Shown one piece after another: positions 22,201 through 29,757 of a stretch of DNA of 64,000 bases (its first letter is position 1; every line of letters begins with the position of its first letter). Source of the DNA: Amylostereum areolatum (Eukaryota; Basidiomycota; Agaricomycetes; Russulales; Stereaceae); NCBI GenBank assembly GCA_012932865.1, contig SAXG01000014.1, positions 704,740 to 768,739 of the forward strand, in the 5' to 3' direction. The translations under genes and the position numbers were made by a program. Under the pieces are notes generated by a model. It did not search any database and was not told the origin of the DNA. It saw only the letters and a program-made list of their open reading frames with translations.

Positions 22201-23336
22201 TCGGAAGGTGAGAGGGGGTAGATCTTGCACGGTTTGGGTTCAAAGCCGTCTTTCATGTCGATAGCATGGTCCCATGGTCGTCGGTCAGGAAGTCGCTCGG
22301 AGGTTTTCTTGTCGAATACAGGCGCAAAGTCGCGGTACGGCGGGGGGACTAAGTCTTCAAAGGTTTGCGGGCGTGCGTTCTCTTTCGAATGCTCTGCAAG
22401 CTCCTGCGCTTTTGTAAAGCCCGCGCGGATGGGTATTGCATCTGGATTAGGACCATCGGTTTCAGGGAGGATTCCGGCGCGGCGTAGTCCATTGATCTCC
22501 CAGTCTCGGAATACCACGGGCCGCTTGTCGTCGTCTTCAGTGAAGAGTCGTGCGGGTAGAGGGGAGCGATGGACCGTGCGGACGCGAACACCTTTGACTC
22601 TGCGTGCAGGAATGACATAAGTGGGGACTGGGGTCCAGGACACATATGCCGGCTCTGGGAAGGGATCGTCCACGACGAGAGGTGTCCTCGGGGTTTTACC
22701 TGCTTCAACCTTACGCTGTGATTGGACCGATGATGGTTTCCATGGCTTGGTTGCGAGGTTCGTCACAGGAGGTTTGGACAGAGTGCACGAGGGAGGGCAG
22801 CGGAGCATGTCAACACGGTCTCGTTGCCAGTCTATGGTGGGATTGTGCTCGTCGAGCCAGTCTGTTCCAAGGATCATGTCATGATCGCCGATGTCGGTGA
22901 TGAAGAACTCAGCTTCTTCCTCATGGTACGCCCTTGAATCTTGCGAGTATATCCGGATCCGCTGGGTCGTTGTGTCGCGTACCCAGCCCATGACGTTCTC
23001 GGTGCCATCCACATTACGCACGGGGAACGGGTTTTCTAGTTTTCTTGTGGTGAGCTTCTTGCGTTCAACGAAGCTTCGGTTCAGGATAATTCCTTCTGCG
23101 CCGCTATCAAGCAGCGCGTCTGCGTCGATTTCTCTTTTGGTAACTCGTCCGATCAGCTTGACTTTGAGCGTGATCGATGGTGTTTGCCTGTTCTTGGTGA
23201 CAGTAGACAGATACAAACACGGGGGATACGATTGCTCACAGGTATGCATGGATGATAATACAGCGAAACGATTCGACGATGATACCAAAAGTCCTTTGCC
23301 TCCACCAGACGACGCGACTGGGGGGCGTTTCAAAAA
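19242..23336 (-). CDS. Element C pol polyprotein (PR-RT-RH-IN-chromodomain)
   Basis: The frame lies -1 relative to gag and can be entered at the TTTTTGA where gag ends. Seen in order: aspartic protease (DADALLDSGAEGIIL, later MILGTDWL), RT with IYMDDILVFTRT, RNase H with VEVDASDFATGGIL, integrase zinc finger (HESPLAGHPG ... CATCQ) and catalytic core starting ISTDFIVELP with DRGPQFAG, and a chromodomain (YDVEDIIDSK, YLVKWVGYPDSENTWLP). No stops or frameshifts: the polymerase looks intact. The frame passes through the polypurine tract and ends about 68 nt inside the 3' LTR. Confidence 0.92.
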   Translation of the reverse strand, partial: FLKRPPVASSGGGKGLLVSSSNRFAVLSSMHTCEQSYPPCLYLSTVTKNRQTPSITLKVKLIGRVTKREIDADALLDSGAEGIILNRSFVERKKLTTRKLENPFPVRNVDGTENVMGWVRDTTTQRIRIYSQDSRAYHEEEAEFFITDIGDHDMILGTDWLDEHNPTIDWQRDRVDMLRCPPSCTLSKPPVTNLATKPWKPSSVQSQRKVEAGKTPRTPLVVDDPFPEPAYVSWTPVPTYVIPARRVKGVRVRTVHRSPLPARLFTEDDDKRPVVFRDWEINGLRRAGILPETDGPNPDAIPIRAGFTKAQELAEHSKENARPQTFEDLVPPPYRDFAPVFDKKTSERLPDRRPWDHAIDMKDGFEPKPCKIYPLSPSEQIELDTFLDDHLKKGYIRPSKSPQASPFFFVKKKDGKLRPVQDYRELNKGTVKNEYPLPLISEIVDRLKGAEIFSKMDVRWGYNNVRIKEGDKWKAAFKTNRGLFEPTVMFFGLMNSPATFQAMMNELFKDLIDSGKVIIYMDDILVFTRTMDEHRAIVRQVLQRLQDNDLFLKPEKCVFEQDSVEYLGLIISHDKIAMDPVKVAGIQDWPTPRTVKDVQSFLGFGNFYRRFIKDFSKVARPLFDLTKKDCTWDWSTDCQTAFDALKAAFTSSPVLVMPDPKKPYLVEVDASDFATGGILSQKGDDGHWHPVAYLSKALLEPERNYDIYDKELLAIIRALEAWRHYLEGAPDTVKIWTDHKNLEHFKTAQKLSRRQARWALFLTRFDFSLVHKPGISHRPDPMSRRPDHKDGVENDNKERVLLDPKYFQVRATRPGAVTSLGDVELRRRIRDCKTKDIEVVQALDAILRNGPRTLVKNLQEWNYEEGLVLFRGKVYVPADDELRRDIVKMYHESPLAGHPGRFKTYELVSREYWWPGMSVFVRDFVAGCATCQSTKTQSSRPHVDMIPNEVPDRPFGVISTDFIVELPDCEGYNAVNVVVDRLTKMVVTTPCTTKITSDGTADILFDKVYRHYGLADKIISDRGPQFAGQVMRTLNEKLGIKSALSTAYHPQTDGQTERENQNLEQFLRVFCNYRQDDWVKWLPFFEFSHNSRTHAATGKAPFEVLYGFLPRMYPSVNPSSKVPAVEERLRQLEEVRQEIKASLALASDLMKHYNGDTISKSTLFAVGDKVWLEGKNLKTTRPKAKLAAKRFGPFEIVDVISPVNYRLKLPKTWRIHPVFHASLLTAYKETTAHGPNYEQPPPDLVDDEEEYDVEDIIDSKPTRNKKGIQYLVKWVGYPDSENTWLPRSSLSKVTDMIDAFHKRHPNAPRPVRSLGISFDDFLASTLADDIALQAKARLKGGVISRIAPFLSSFADLVHATCHGT
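19310..19322 (-). other. Polypurine tract of element C
   Basis: AAAGGGGGGGTAA on the minus strand immediately before the 3' LTR; it is also read as codons at the pol C-terminus. Confidence 0.8.
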
Positions 23337-24355
23337 TCCTGCGATTCCAGGATGTCCTTCAACAGCGCTACTGCCTGCTCCTTGCCTTCCGCGTCCAGAT
23401 CCTTCAGCTGGCAAGTGATCGCCGCGATGGTTTTGGATGGGTCGGGAGCTGCTTTCGCAGTGGACGGAGCCGTGTTCGTCGGCAGGGGAGGGGCCTTGGA
23501 CCCAGTCTCTACTGCGCCCACCCGTCGCGCGCTCGAGTCGCGGTTGGGGCAGTCGCGAGAGACGTGACCGGCTTGTCGACACATGAAGCACTTGCCTTCG
23601 CGCATCATCTTTGCGCGCTCGTCGTCCGTCAGCTTTGCAGGGCGGGTCGAGGTGTTGGTGAAGGCGCCGACTCGGCGCGACGAGGAGTCGTTGGTCGAAC
23701 CGTTCGAGGTGAGCGCGACAGCCCCCTTGGACTGACTGCTCTTCCTCTCCGGGTTCTCTTCGAGCCACTGGTGGTTGATGCGGCGGGCGCGCTCCTTCCA
23801 CTCCGCGAGCTTGGTGGGGAACGGGTACGACCGGGCCACCTGCTTGCCGAGGTCACGCTGAAGTCCCTTCTTGAAAAAGTGGATTAGCGCCTCGTCGTCG
23901 TACGCTGACATGGTTGCCAGCATCTCAAACTCGGTGATAAAGTCAGTGACGTCCCGGGTGGTCATTGCGAGCTCGTTGATCTTACGCTGAGCCTCTATCT
24001 TCGGATCGACAGGCACGAAGTCTTTGCCAAACCTCTCGAAGAGCTCTTTGTAGGAGCTATAGTGGAGTGTGGGGGGCGTGGGGTCGAGGGTGTCGGCGTC
24101 TTCCTTCTCGTCTTCGTCGGCGAAGAGTTCCATGCGGCGATGCGTGGCCCAGGCTTTCGCCGTGTCGTCCTCCATCAGGCTGAGGAGGAGCATCATCTTG
24201 GCGTCATCTGTGGCATAAACATCCTTGTTAACGCGCAGGAACATGCGGAGCTCGAGGGAGAACCGGAGGGTGTCGCGTCTATCGCCTTTGAATGGCTTTG
24301 GCTTGGGGCCGATCTCCCGCTTGGAGACGGCAGGTTTGGATTCGGCGTCGGACAT
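23330..24355 (-). CDS. Element C gag
   Basis: 341 residues from the ATG at 24355. The capsid-like helical region (residues about 20-200) includes KPKPFKGDRRDTLRFSLELR and VTDFITEFEMLA; the zinc knuckle is CFMCRQAGHVSRDC near residue 265. It ends SQDF followed by TGA in the sequence GGATTTTTGA. Gag forms the virus-like particle in which reverse transcription takes place. Confidence 0.92.
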   Translation of the reverse strand: MSDAESKPAVSKREIGPKPKPFKGDRRDTLRFSLELRMFLRVNKDVYATDDAKMMLLLSLMEDDTAKAWATHRRMELFADEDEKEDADTLDPTPPTLHYSSYKELFERFGKDFVPVDPKIEAQRKINELAMTTRDVTDFITEFEMLATMSAYDDEALIHFFKKGLQRDLGKQVARSYPFPTKLAEWKERARRINHQWLEENPERKSSQSKGAVALTSNGSTNDSSSRRVGAFTNTSTRPAKLTDDERAKMMREGKCFMCRQAGHVSRDCPNRDSSARRVGAVETGSKAPPLPTNTAPSTAKAAPDPSKTIAAITCQLKDLDAEGKEQAVALLKDILESQDF

Positions 24356-24946
24356 CTTGTCGAAGGGGAGGGGGACGGTGAGGGATTGGGCGAGTTCTTG
24401 ATCAAGGCGGCGTAGAGTTTCTCGTCGGCGTTCTTCTGCTTCTTCAACTTCGTCCTCAACTTGTTTTGCGACAAGGAAGTCGGCGGGGGTGAGGAATTGC
24501 TGGTTATGATGCCACGACCAGTGATCTTGGACGGGACTGAACGAAGTGGGCTGCCACTCAACTACTGATCGTCCTGGGGTTCCGTTCTTGTTCCGTCTAT
24601 AGGCGTACCACTTCCCAGTTGTGTCGTTGTGGTTGATCCCTTCTGGGACTTCGATTACAGTACGTCGACGGGGTGGGGGCGAGTTGGTCGGAGGGGGGTT
24701 CAGGAAGCGCTGTAGAACGTCCGCAGCGGTGGCAAAATCCGATTCTTCGACGTAGGGTTGTTCGTCGCGGTCGTCGAAGTACCAGTCTCGACGTTGCCGG
24801 TTTGGTTCGTCGTGTAGCCAACGTACGGATTCCTTAGTCTGCTGCGAGGTGAGGATATAGTATTCTTCGGGACAGTAGTCTCGAAAGACGCCTGGGGGAA
24901 GGTTCGGGGTGGGGGGACGAGGGGCTGTGGAGGACGTGATGATGGT
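24356..24946 (-). other. Element C: 197-codon ATG-free open stretch in frame with gag
   Basis: Between the ORF1 stop (TAG at 24947-24949) and the gag ATG the frame is open for 197 codons with no ATG in any of the three minus-strand frames. Its translation looks protein-like: RDWYFDDRDEQPYVEESDF and an acidic helix (EVEEAEERRRETLRRL). It could be read as a gag extension after stop read-through, or be leader. Confidence 0.7.
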
Positions 24947-25480
24947 CTAGAAGAAGTCCGCCGCGATGGGGCGACGGCCGAGGAGTTTCTTGGTGAGGTA
25001 GCCGGCTTTTACTGCCTGGCGGGTCTTATGTTCGTGGTGGCGGCGACGAAGGGTCTTACCCTTGATGGTGGGACGGAGGACTGGTGGCGGGGTGGATTCG
25101 GGGGTCCGACGGTTAAACTGGGAGACGGAGGTGAAACTGGTTTGGAGGATCGGGTTGGGGGCGTCTTGGATGAGGTATGTGTGGTAGGTGGGGGCGTGGA
25201 GGGTGAATTCAAGGCGTTCGAGATCTACGTTGATGCACGTAGTGATTCGGATGTATAGGGCGAGGACGACAGTACCGTGATCCTTGTGCCACCTCCACTC
25301 GAAGATGCGGAAGTTGAGACCGTGCGCGGTCCAGGGATCTTTCTTGCAGAGGTTCTGTACGGGGACGAGGCAGTTGACGGTGACGGCGTCGGACCAAGGG
25401 TAGGGGAGTGGTGCGTCGTCGCGGGGGGTGATCGGCTTTCCGTTGAACGGGAGGAAGACCGGTGCGTTCGGGAGGTCCAT
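24947..25480 (-). CDS. Element C ORF1, small protein upstream of gag
   Basis: 177 residues; its ATG at 25480 is the first on the predicted transcript (about 225 nt after the start). It contains no further methionine. Pro-rich N-terminus, then a segment with KDPWTAHGLNFRIFEWRW and VVLALYIRITTC, and a very basic C-terminus (KTLRRRHHEHKTRQ). It ends TTCTTCTAG, in the same frame as gag. A positional counterpart exists in element B. Confidence 0.65.
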   Translation of the reverse strand: MDLPNAPVFLPFNGKPITPRDDAPLPYPWSDAVTVNCLVPVQNLCKKDPWTAHGLNFRIFEWRWHKDHGTVVLALYIRITTCINVDLERLEFTLHAPTYHTYLIQDAPNPILQTSFTSVSQFNRRTPESTPPPVLRPTIKGKTLRRRHHEHKTRQAVKAGYLTKKLLGRRPIAADFF

Positions 25481-25550
25481 GGTGGGAGTTTTTAACGTCG
25501 TAGAGACGGCAGAGGTAGATGGAGAGAGGGGTGCGAGGTAGGCGTAGGGG

Positions 25551-25561
25551 TAGACTGTCCA
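25551..25561 (-). other. Self-complementary primer-binding site of element C
   Basis: Reads TGGACAGTCTA on the minus strand, 2 nt downstream of the 5' LTR. It is the exact complement of TAGACTGTCCA in the LTR at 25695-25705. A Tf1-like element would prime minus-strand DNA synthesis by folding the transcript 5' end onto this site. Confidence 0.75.
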
Positions 25562-25563
25562 GG

Positions 25564-25982
25564 TGTCAGAAACGCAGTTTATGAGACCGATGAACCGCCT
25601 AAGTCGCGACGATGAGAGGAGCGAGAAGAAAATAGATTCGAGAGTGCCGGGGTCTAGGGTAGTGCAACGTGCGCTACAGTACCGTATGACGAGATGGACA
25701 GTCTAGGAAAAGGGAAGAGAAACACTGTCCTTATATACAAGTGGGAACGATGGTGCGATGCGATGCGATAGTGGTGCGAGCGGGGGGAACAATAGGAAAA
25801 GAGTCATGGGGCGGAGGACGAAGGTCCGGAGCAGTGATGTCATAGATAAGGATGCGGAACCCCGCTCGGAAGTCCGGGCAATGACGTCGTTGAAGCATGT
25901 GATGCAAGGGAAAGTCATGTGCCGTGACACGTCGCGTGTACGAGGTCTGCAAACGAAGAGAGAAATGGAGCGATCCGTGACA
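25564..25982 (-). repeat. 5' LTR of element C
   Basis: 419 bp, intact. On the minus strand a TATATAAGG box lies at 25737-25729 and the self-priming word starts at 25705, a TATA-to-start distance of 32 nt. Confidence 0.93.
25729..25737 (-). promoter_or_regulatory. TATA box of element C LTR
   Basis: TATATAAGG; predicted start near 25705, where the sequence complementary to the primer-binding site begins. Confidence 0.7.
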
Positions 25983-26393
25983 CCTTAAGCGACGAAGCGT
26001 CCATTGAGCCGTTCCAGGTGCCATATAACATGATTTGGGCGCCGTGCCCCTTCCATCGCACGGCGTTGTCCCTGACTTCACAGGGTCCATATCCAAAACC
26101 GAGTCCGTATCCAAAGCCGTATCCAAAACTGAAGCCGAAACCGAAGCCATATCCAAAGCCGAAGGCTCACAAATCGAGGCCTGAGTATCTAAAATAACAA
26201 CGGGACGCGTGCCCGTACCGATAGAGTCCGTAAGAGAAGTCATAATGGGGATATCCCCCGTAGTAGTACAGTCCGAATCAACAATGCGCATATGTAAACG
26301 AGAACCAGGCCACCGAGGCGCCACAAAACCAGACGAGCGAGAAACAGAAACTTGGGCTTCAGATGCCGTGTACATCGTCAGCCCCCTCAAAAA
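25983..26393 (-). pseudogene. Element B pol start, truncated by LTR C
   Basis: Frame -1 to gag, opening at the TTTTTGA (GFLRGLTMYTASEAQV). It runs into the C LTR after about 135 codons, before any protease motif. At 26084-26165 the DNA is a degenerate 6/12-bp repeat (tatccaaarccg); another minus frame there reads as a Gly/Phe/Tyr-rich segment. The rest of the gene is lost. Confidence 0.6.
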
Positions 26394-27643
26394 CCCTCCT
26401 TCTTCTCCTCCACCTTCGGCTGAGCTTGAAGCGCGTCCATCACGCTTTTCCGATCTTCGGCCGACAGGCTCCTAGCCCAGGCGGTGGGCGTCTCGAACGT
26501 CTGTGCTCGAGCCTCCCGCTTTGGTGGTTCCGTGTACCGGTCCCTCCCCCACATGTCTCGGATGTTCTTCACGTCCACCCTGCAATCCCGCACCTGGTGG
26601 CCATTCTGTCCGCAGCGGAAGCATCGCCCCTTGATGTCGACACGGTTGACGTCCATCGGCTGACCTTTGCCACCGTGCACCGTGCCGGTTCCATCGCGGC
26701 GCCATGGGACCTGCCCCCCTTGTTGCCCATTGGGCGATCCTTGTCCTTTGGGTTTTTGGTTCTGCACGGGTCCATTGCGCTGGGTCTTAAGGTCCTCCCG
26801 CTCCTGTCGCAGACCGTCGATCAGGATGATGCGCTCTTTGAGGTCCTCATATTTCTGAGGAACGTGACCGCTGTCGTAGATGGAGTCGATGGTCCGATAG
26901 TAGACGTTGTGTTTGAGCAGCTGCATGAGGTGGATAGGGTCCTGCGCCGTGGAGTATCCTGCCTTTCTTGCGAGTTGCTCGAACTTGGCGAAGTATTCAT
27001 GGGCAGTGGTACCCTTCGTCTGTTTGAACCCGTCCAGTTCGACTGCGGCACGGTGCTGCTCATTGACGTCGGTGAAGGCCCCTTTGAGTGCTTTGTGGAA
27101 GTCCACCCAGGCGACCATGGCTCCATTGGCCAAATGTGCATCCTCATACTCGGCCTTCCAGGTGCGTGCTGCCTCCCCCGTCATGTAGGTGAGAATGAAG
27201 AGGACTTTGTCCTTGTCCGTCACGAGGTCATCCTCAGCAGCTCGCATGTATTCCTCGCACGACCGCATCCAGTCATTGAAGTCCTCTCGTTTCCCAGAGA
27301 AGCCTTCAGGAGTTTTCGCATGGACTTTCTTTCGGGGGGGTCTGGCGGCGGCGGCGGCTGGGGCACTAACAGTGACCGCAGGGGGGTTGACGGTGATGGG
27401 GGGGGCCGTGACGTTGACGGTGGGGGGTGGCAGGTTGAGGGCAGCAACAAGCACGGCAGGGATGGCGACCCATTGGCCATTTACTTCCATGAGCCAGGCA
27501 TCGTCGGTGCCGTTATTCATGTGTTGGATGGGAGAGCCAGTTTGGCCGATGACAATGTTCCATGTTCCACCGATTTCGGTGCAGTTGGCAAGTTCGGCGG
27601 GGAGAGGGGGTTGGGGGTCGGTGCGGATCCACTGGGCAGCCAT
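26387..27643 (-). CDS. Element B gag
   Basis: 418 residues from the ATG at 27643. A Pro/Val-rich segment (residues about 70-105) precedes a Ty3-type capsid region (FSGKREDFNDWMRSCEEYM, TMVAWVDF-like helices, FKQTKGTTAHEYFAKFEQL). The zinc knuckle is CFRCGQNGHQVRDC near residue 345. It ends EGF then TGA within GGGTTTTTGA, the same end sequence as the other two elements. Confidence 0.92.
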   Translation of the reverse strand: MAAQWIRTDPQPPLPAELANCTEIGGTWNIVIGQTGSPIQHMNNGTDDAWLMEVNGQWVAIPAVLVAALNLPPPTVNVTAPPITVNPPAVTVSAPAAAAARPPRKKVHAKTPEGFSGKREDFNDWMRSCEEYMRAAEDDLVTDKDKVLFILTYMTGEAARTWKAEYEDAHLANGAMVAWVDFHKALKGAFTDVNEQHRAAVELDGFKQTKGTTAHEYFAKFEQLARKAGYSTAQDPIHLMQLLKHNVYYRTIDSIYDSGHVPQKYEDLKERIILIDGLRQEREDLKTQRNGPVQNQKPKGQGSPNGQQGGQVPWRRDGTGTVHGGKGQPMDVNRVDIKGRCFRCGQNGHQVRDCRVDVKNIRDMWGRDRYTEPPKREARAQTFETPTAWARSLSAEDRKSVMDALQAQPKVEEKKEGF

Positions 27644-27949
27644 GATTGGTTCGTCGAGGTCGGAGAAGTCTTCGTCGGTGACAGGCGGTAGGGCGGAGGC
27701 GGCGATGAGGTTGAAGTCGGCTTCAGTGAGGTCGTCTTGGCTTTCGTTGGCGAAGTACCAACTGATGCCACTTGTTTGGGTTGCTACGAAGGCGACTTCG
27801 ACAGTGGTGTCTCCGAGTTGGACAAAGAAGTCGTTTCCTCGTTCAGTGAAGCCTAGAGGGAGGGGATATATGTAGCAGTTTTCGTCCTCAACGTCGGTGT
27901 CGGAGTCAGAACTGGAGTCGGAGCCGTTGAGTCCGAACGAGGGAATTGT
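27644..27949 (-). other. Element B: 102-codon ATG-free open stretch in frame with gag
   Basis: Between the ORF1 stop (TAA at 27950-27952) and the gag ATG; no ATG on the minus strand in any frame. Its translation includes GISWYFANESQDDLTEADF, which resembles WYFDDRDEQPYVEESDF in the same place of element C. Confidence 0.65.
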
Positions 27950-28327
27950 TTATAAGTGGGTGAGGTCGATGACCTCTGGCTCTGGTGTGGGGCTGGGGGT
28001 GTTGCCTGGTGTAAGGAGGCGGTGGGTGTGTCGAGTGTCTACTGGTATTTTCTCGTTGGGCGCGTAGAAGGATTTTGGGGGTTGCTCGAGTTTGTAGCGG
28101 TAGGTGACGTATGGGCAGGAGTAGACGTAGAGGTTTCCGTTTCCTTGTTCGCTTATTTTGAGGCGATAGAAGTGGATGTCTATGATGGAGTCTTCAAGTT
28201 CTTCTACACCGAGGGCGACCTTCCAATTGTGCCAGGCCCAAGGGTCTTTAGATTCGTTGATGAGGGAGATGATAGCGTCGTGGCTGATGGGGATGAATTC
28301 TTGTACTTGCGAGCGCCAATCTTCCAT
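27950..28327 (-). CDS. Element B ORF1, small protein upstream of gag
   Basis: 125 residues from the ATG at 28327, which is the first ATG after the predicted transcript start at 28936. No internal methionine. Contains ESKDPWAWHNWKVALG, IIDIHFYRLKIS and VTYRYKLEQPP, and ends in a Pro-rich acidic tail with TAA. The frame is open upstream to at least 28534. Same position as ORF1 of element C, with the KDPW word in common. Confidence 0.6.
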   Translation of the reverse strand: MEDWRSQVQEFIPISHDAIISLINESKDPWAWHNWKVALGVEELEDSIIDIHFYRLKISEQGNGNLYVYSCPYVTYRYKLEQPPKSFYAPNEKIPVDTRHTHRLLTPGNTPSPTPEPEVIDLTHL

Positions 28328-28786
28328 GCACGAGCCCCCAGTCGAAATGGTTACTCTGTGCGGCAAGGGAAGATTTTGTCGAGGGAAGGTGGTTCTGTTA
28401 TGAGATCGCAAGACGGTCTGCCTCAGTCTTCTCGACCTGTTGGCTGTCTCTTCGTCTAGGGGACACGAGCCCAAAGACTTCCTAAACCGCTTTCCTTTCG
28501 CCGCTTTTACTCGTTTCCTACACCAAAGGTGCACCTTCTACTGTCACCTCTGAGCTTTCAACTCCTGGTATTGGAGAGTCTCGAGTAGGTGTAACGTTTC
28601 GAGGAAACGTCAAGCCGGCACCGGTATACGTGCGCACGACCACAATGTCAGGGTAACGAGTCGCGTACTCTGGGGGCAACGGTCTAGGGCGGCACGGGGG
28701 AGGAACAAGGTCAGTACCAGACGGGTACTACTACTACTACGCTACAGTACGTAGGGACGGTCGTAGGGTGGTGCAAGAGTAAACAG

Positions 28787-28796
28787 ATCTCGAGCT
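28787..28796 (-). other. Self-complementary primer-binding site of element B
   Basis: AGCTCGAGAT on the minus strand, 2 nt from the LTR, complementary to ATCTCGAGCT in the LTR at 28927-28936. The core is palindromic (CTCGAG), which weakens the case a little for this one. Confidence 0.65.
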
Positions 28797-28798
28797 TA

Positions 28799-29256
28799 TG
28801 TCAGCAACGACTAGTGCGACAGCACCAAGTTACGACACAGCTGACTAGAAGATGAGGACGACAGAGGGGAGCCGATCAGACACGGCGACAGACAAGGGAA
28901 AGCAAGCAAAGTCGGTAGAATTGACTAGCTCGAGATAAGGAATATGTACAGCGAGAGCGAGCCTTATATACACAAGAGGAGAGAGACTTAGGTAAGCAAC
29001 CAATACACGGCGATCAGTAAGCAGACCAAGTATAAGTAAGCAGTCGTATGTAAAAGAGCACAGCATGAGTCAGTATCGTACAGCATGAGTCAAGAGAAAG
29101 GAGTCAGACCCGGACCGAGATGAGTCACGTGGGTCCGGGCGGGATATAGATGAGCCGGGTCCGGGCCAAGGTGGAGCCGGACCGGTGATAAGTCGATAAG
29201 TCCTAAAGCGTGTAACCGATGTAAAGTAAAAAGAAAATTATAGACCGTTCATGACA
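28799..29256 (-). repeat. 5' LTR of element B
   Basis: 458 bp. Minus-strand TATATAAGG at 28970-28962 and the self-priming word from 28936, spacing 34 nt. Confidence 0.92.
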
Positions 29257-29718
29257 TAGTGTAATCTGTCTCTTTCTCCAATCGATGCTAGGGTTGTGTT
29301 TTTTAAGCCAAGGGGTTCCTAAGATTACTTCGTCTCCTCCTAGGGCTGTGACGAATAGTCCTAGGCTTTCGCGGTGAATTTCTCCGTTGATTCCTTCCAT
29401 CGTCATTGGAAGGTATACCTTCTGTTTGATCTCTCCCAGAGTGTTTCGAGATCCGTCGACGTTGTATATCGGTATCGGTTTCTTAAGCTGGATCAGATTC
29501 ATCTTGTGTTTTCGTACGAACTCTGGATGGATCAGAGTGCTGCTTGCTCCGCTGTCCAATAGCGCTTTTGCTGCGGCTTTACGGAACTTTCCATGAAACA
29601 TAACAGGTATATGAATTGATGGAGCGTGTGTTGCTCCGTCTTGGTATGACCTTATATACACTGTTCTATTTACGTCATCTTCTGTATCCTGTACAGAAGA
29701 TCGACTTGAAAAGTTCAT
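29257..29718 (-). pseudogene. Element A pol N-terminus (aspartic protease), cut by element B
   Basis: Starts at the first ATG after gag (29718) and is also in the same frame as gag across its TGA. Contains KALLDSGASSTLIHPEFV (active-site DSG) and VILGTPWLKKHNPSIDW, then is replaced by LTR B. This is the break point of B in A. Confidence 0.88.
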
Positions 29719-29757
29719 TGTCTGTGTCCTTTCAACAGCCGCGGTTGAAGGACTGAT

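Larger units (their letters stand above)
17430..25982 (-). mobile_element. Element C: near-complete self-priming chromovirus with a split left LTR
   Basis: 5' LTR (minus orientation) at 25564-25982 and 3' LTR at 17430-19309, the latter enlarged by two insertions. The internal region 19310-25563 holds ORF1, gag and an intact pol with protease, RT, RNase H, integrase and chromodomain. LTR sequence shared by both copies differs at about three places (one G indel, one A/G, and the last CA to GA). The flanks do not match (tcttc on the left, in element A; cctta on the right, in element B), so there is no target duplication for this pair. Confidence 0.88.
25983..29256 (-). mobile_element. Element B: 5' half of a third self-priming gypsy element, inserted in element A protease
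   Basis: 5' LTR 28799-29256, primer site 28787-28796, ORF1, gag and the start of pol. It is then cut at 25982/25983 by LTR C2, and no 3' part or second LTR remains on this side. The right flank (tagtg, 29257 onward) is element A's protease gene, where the frame breaks after KRQITL. Another B LTR is the solo copy inside LTR C1. Confidence 0.85.

Noticed and set aside
22225..23887. Plus-strand ORFs opposite gag-pol of element C
   Set aside because: Antisense shadows of an intact, well-matched gag-pol.
26363..27875. Long plus-strand ORFs (up to 442 codons) opposite gag of element B
   Set aside because: Mirror of the gag frame with high GC; no domain, and gag on the minus strand is certain.
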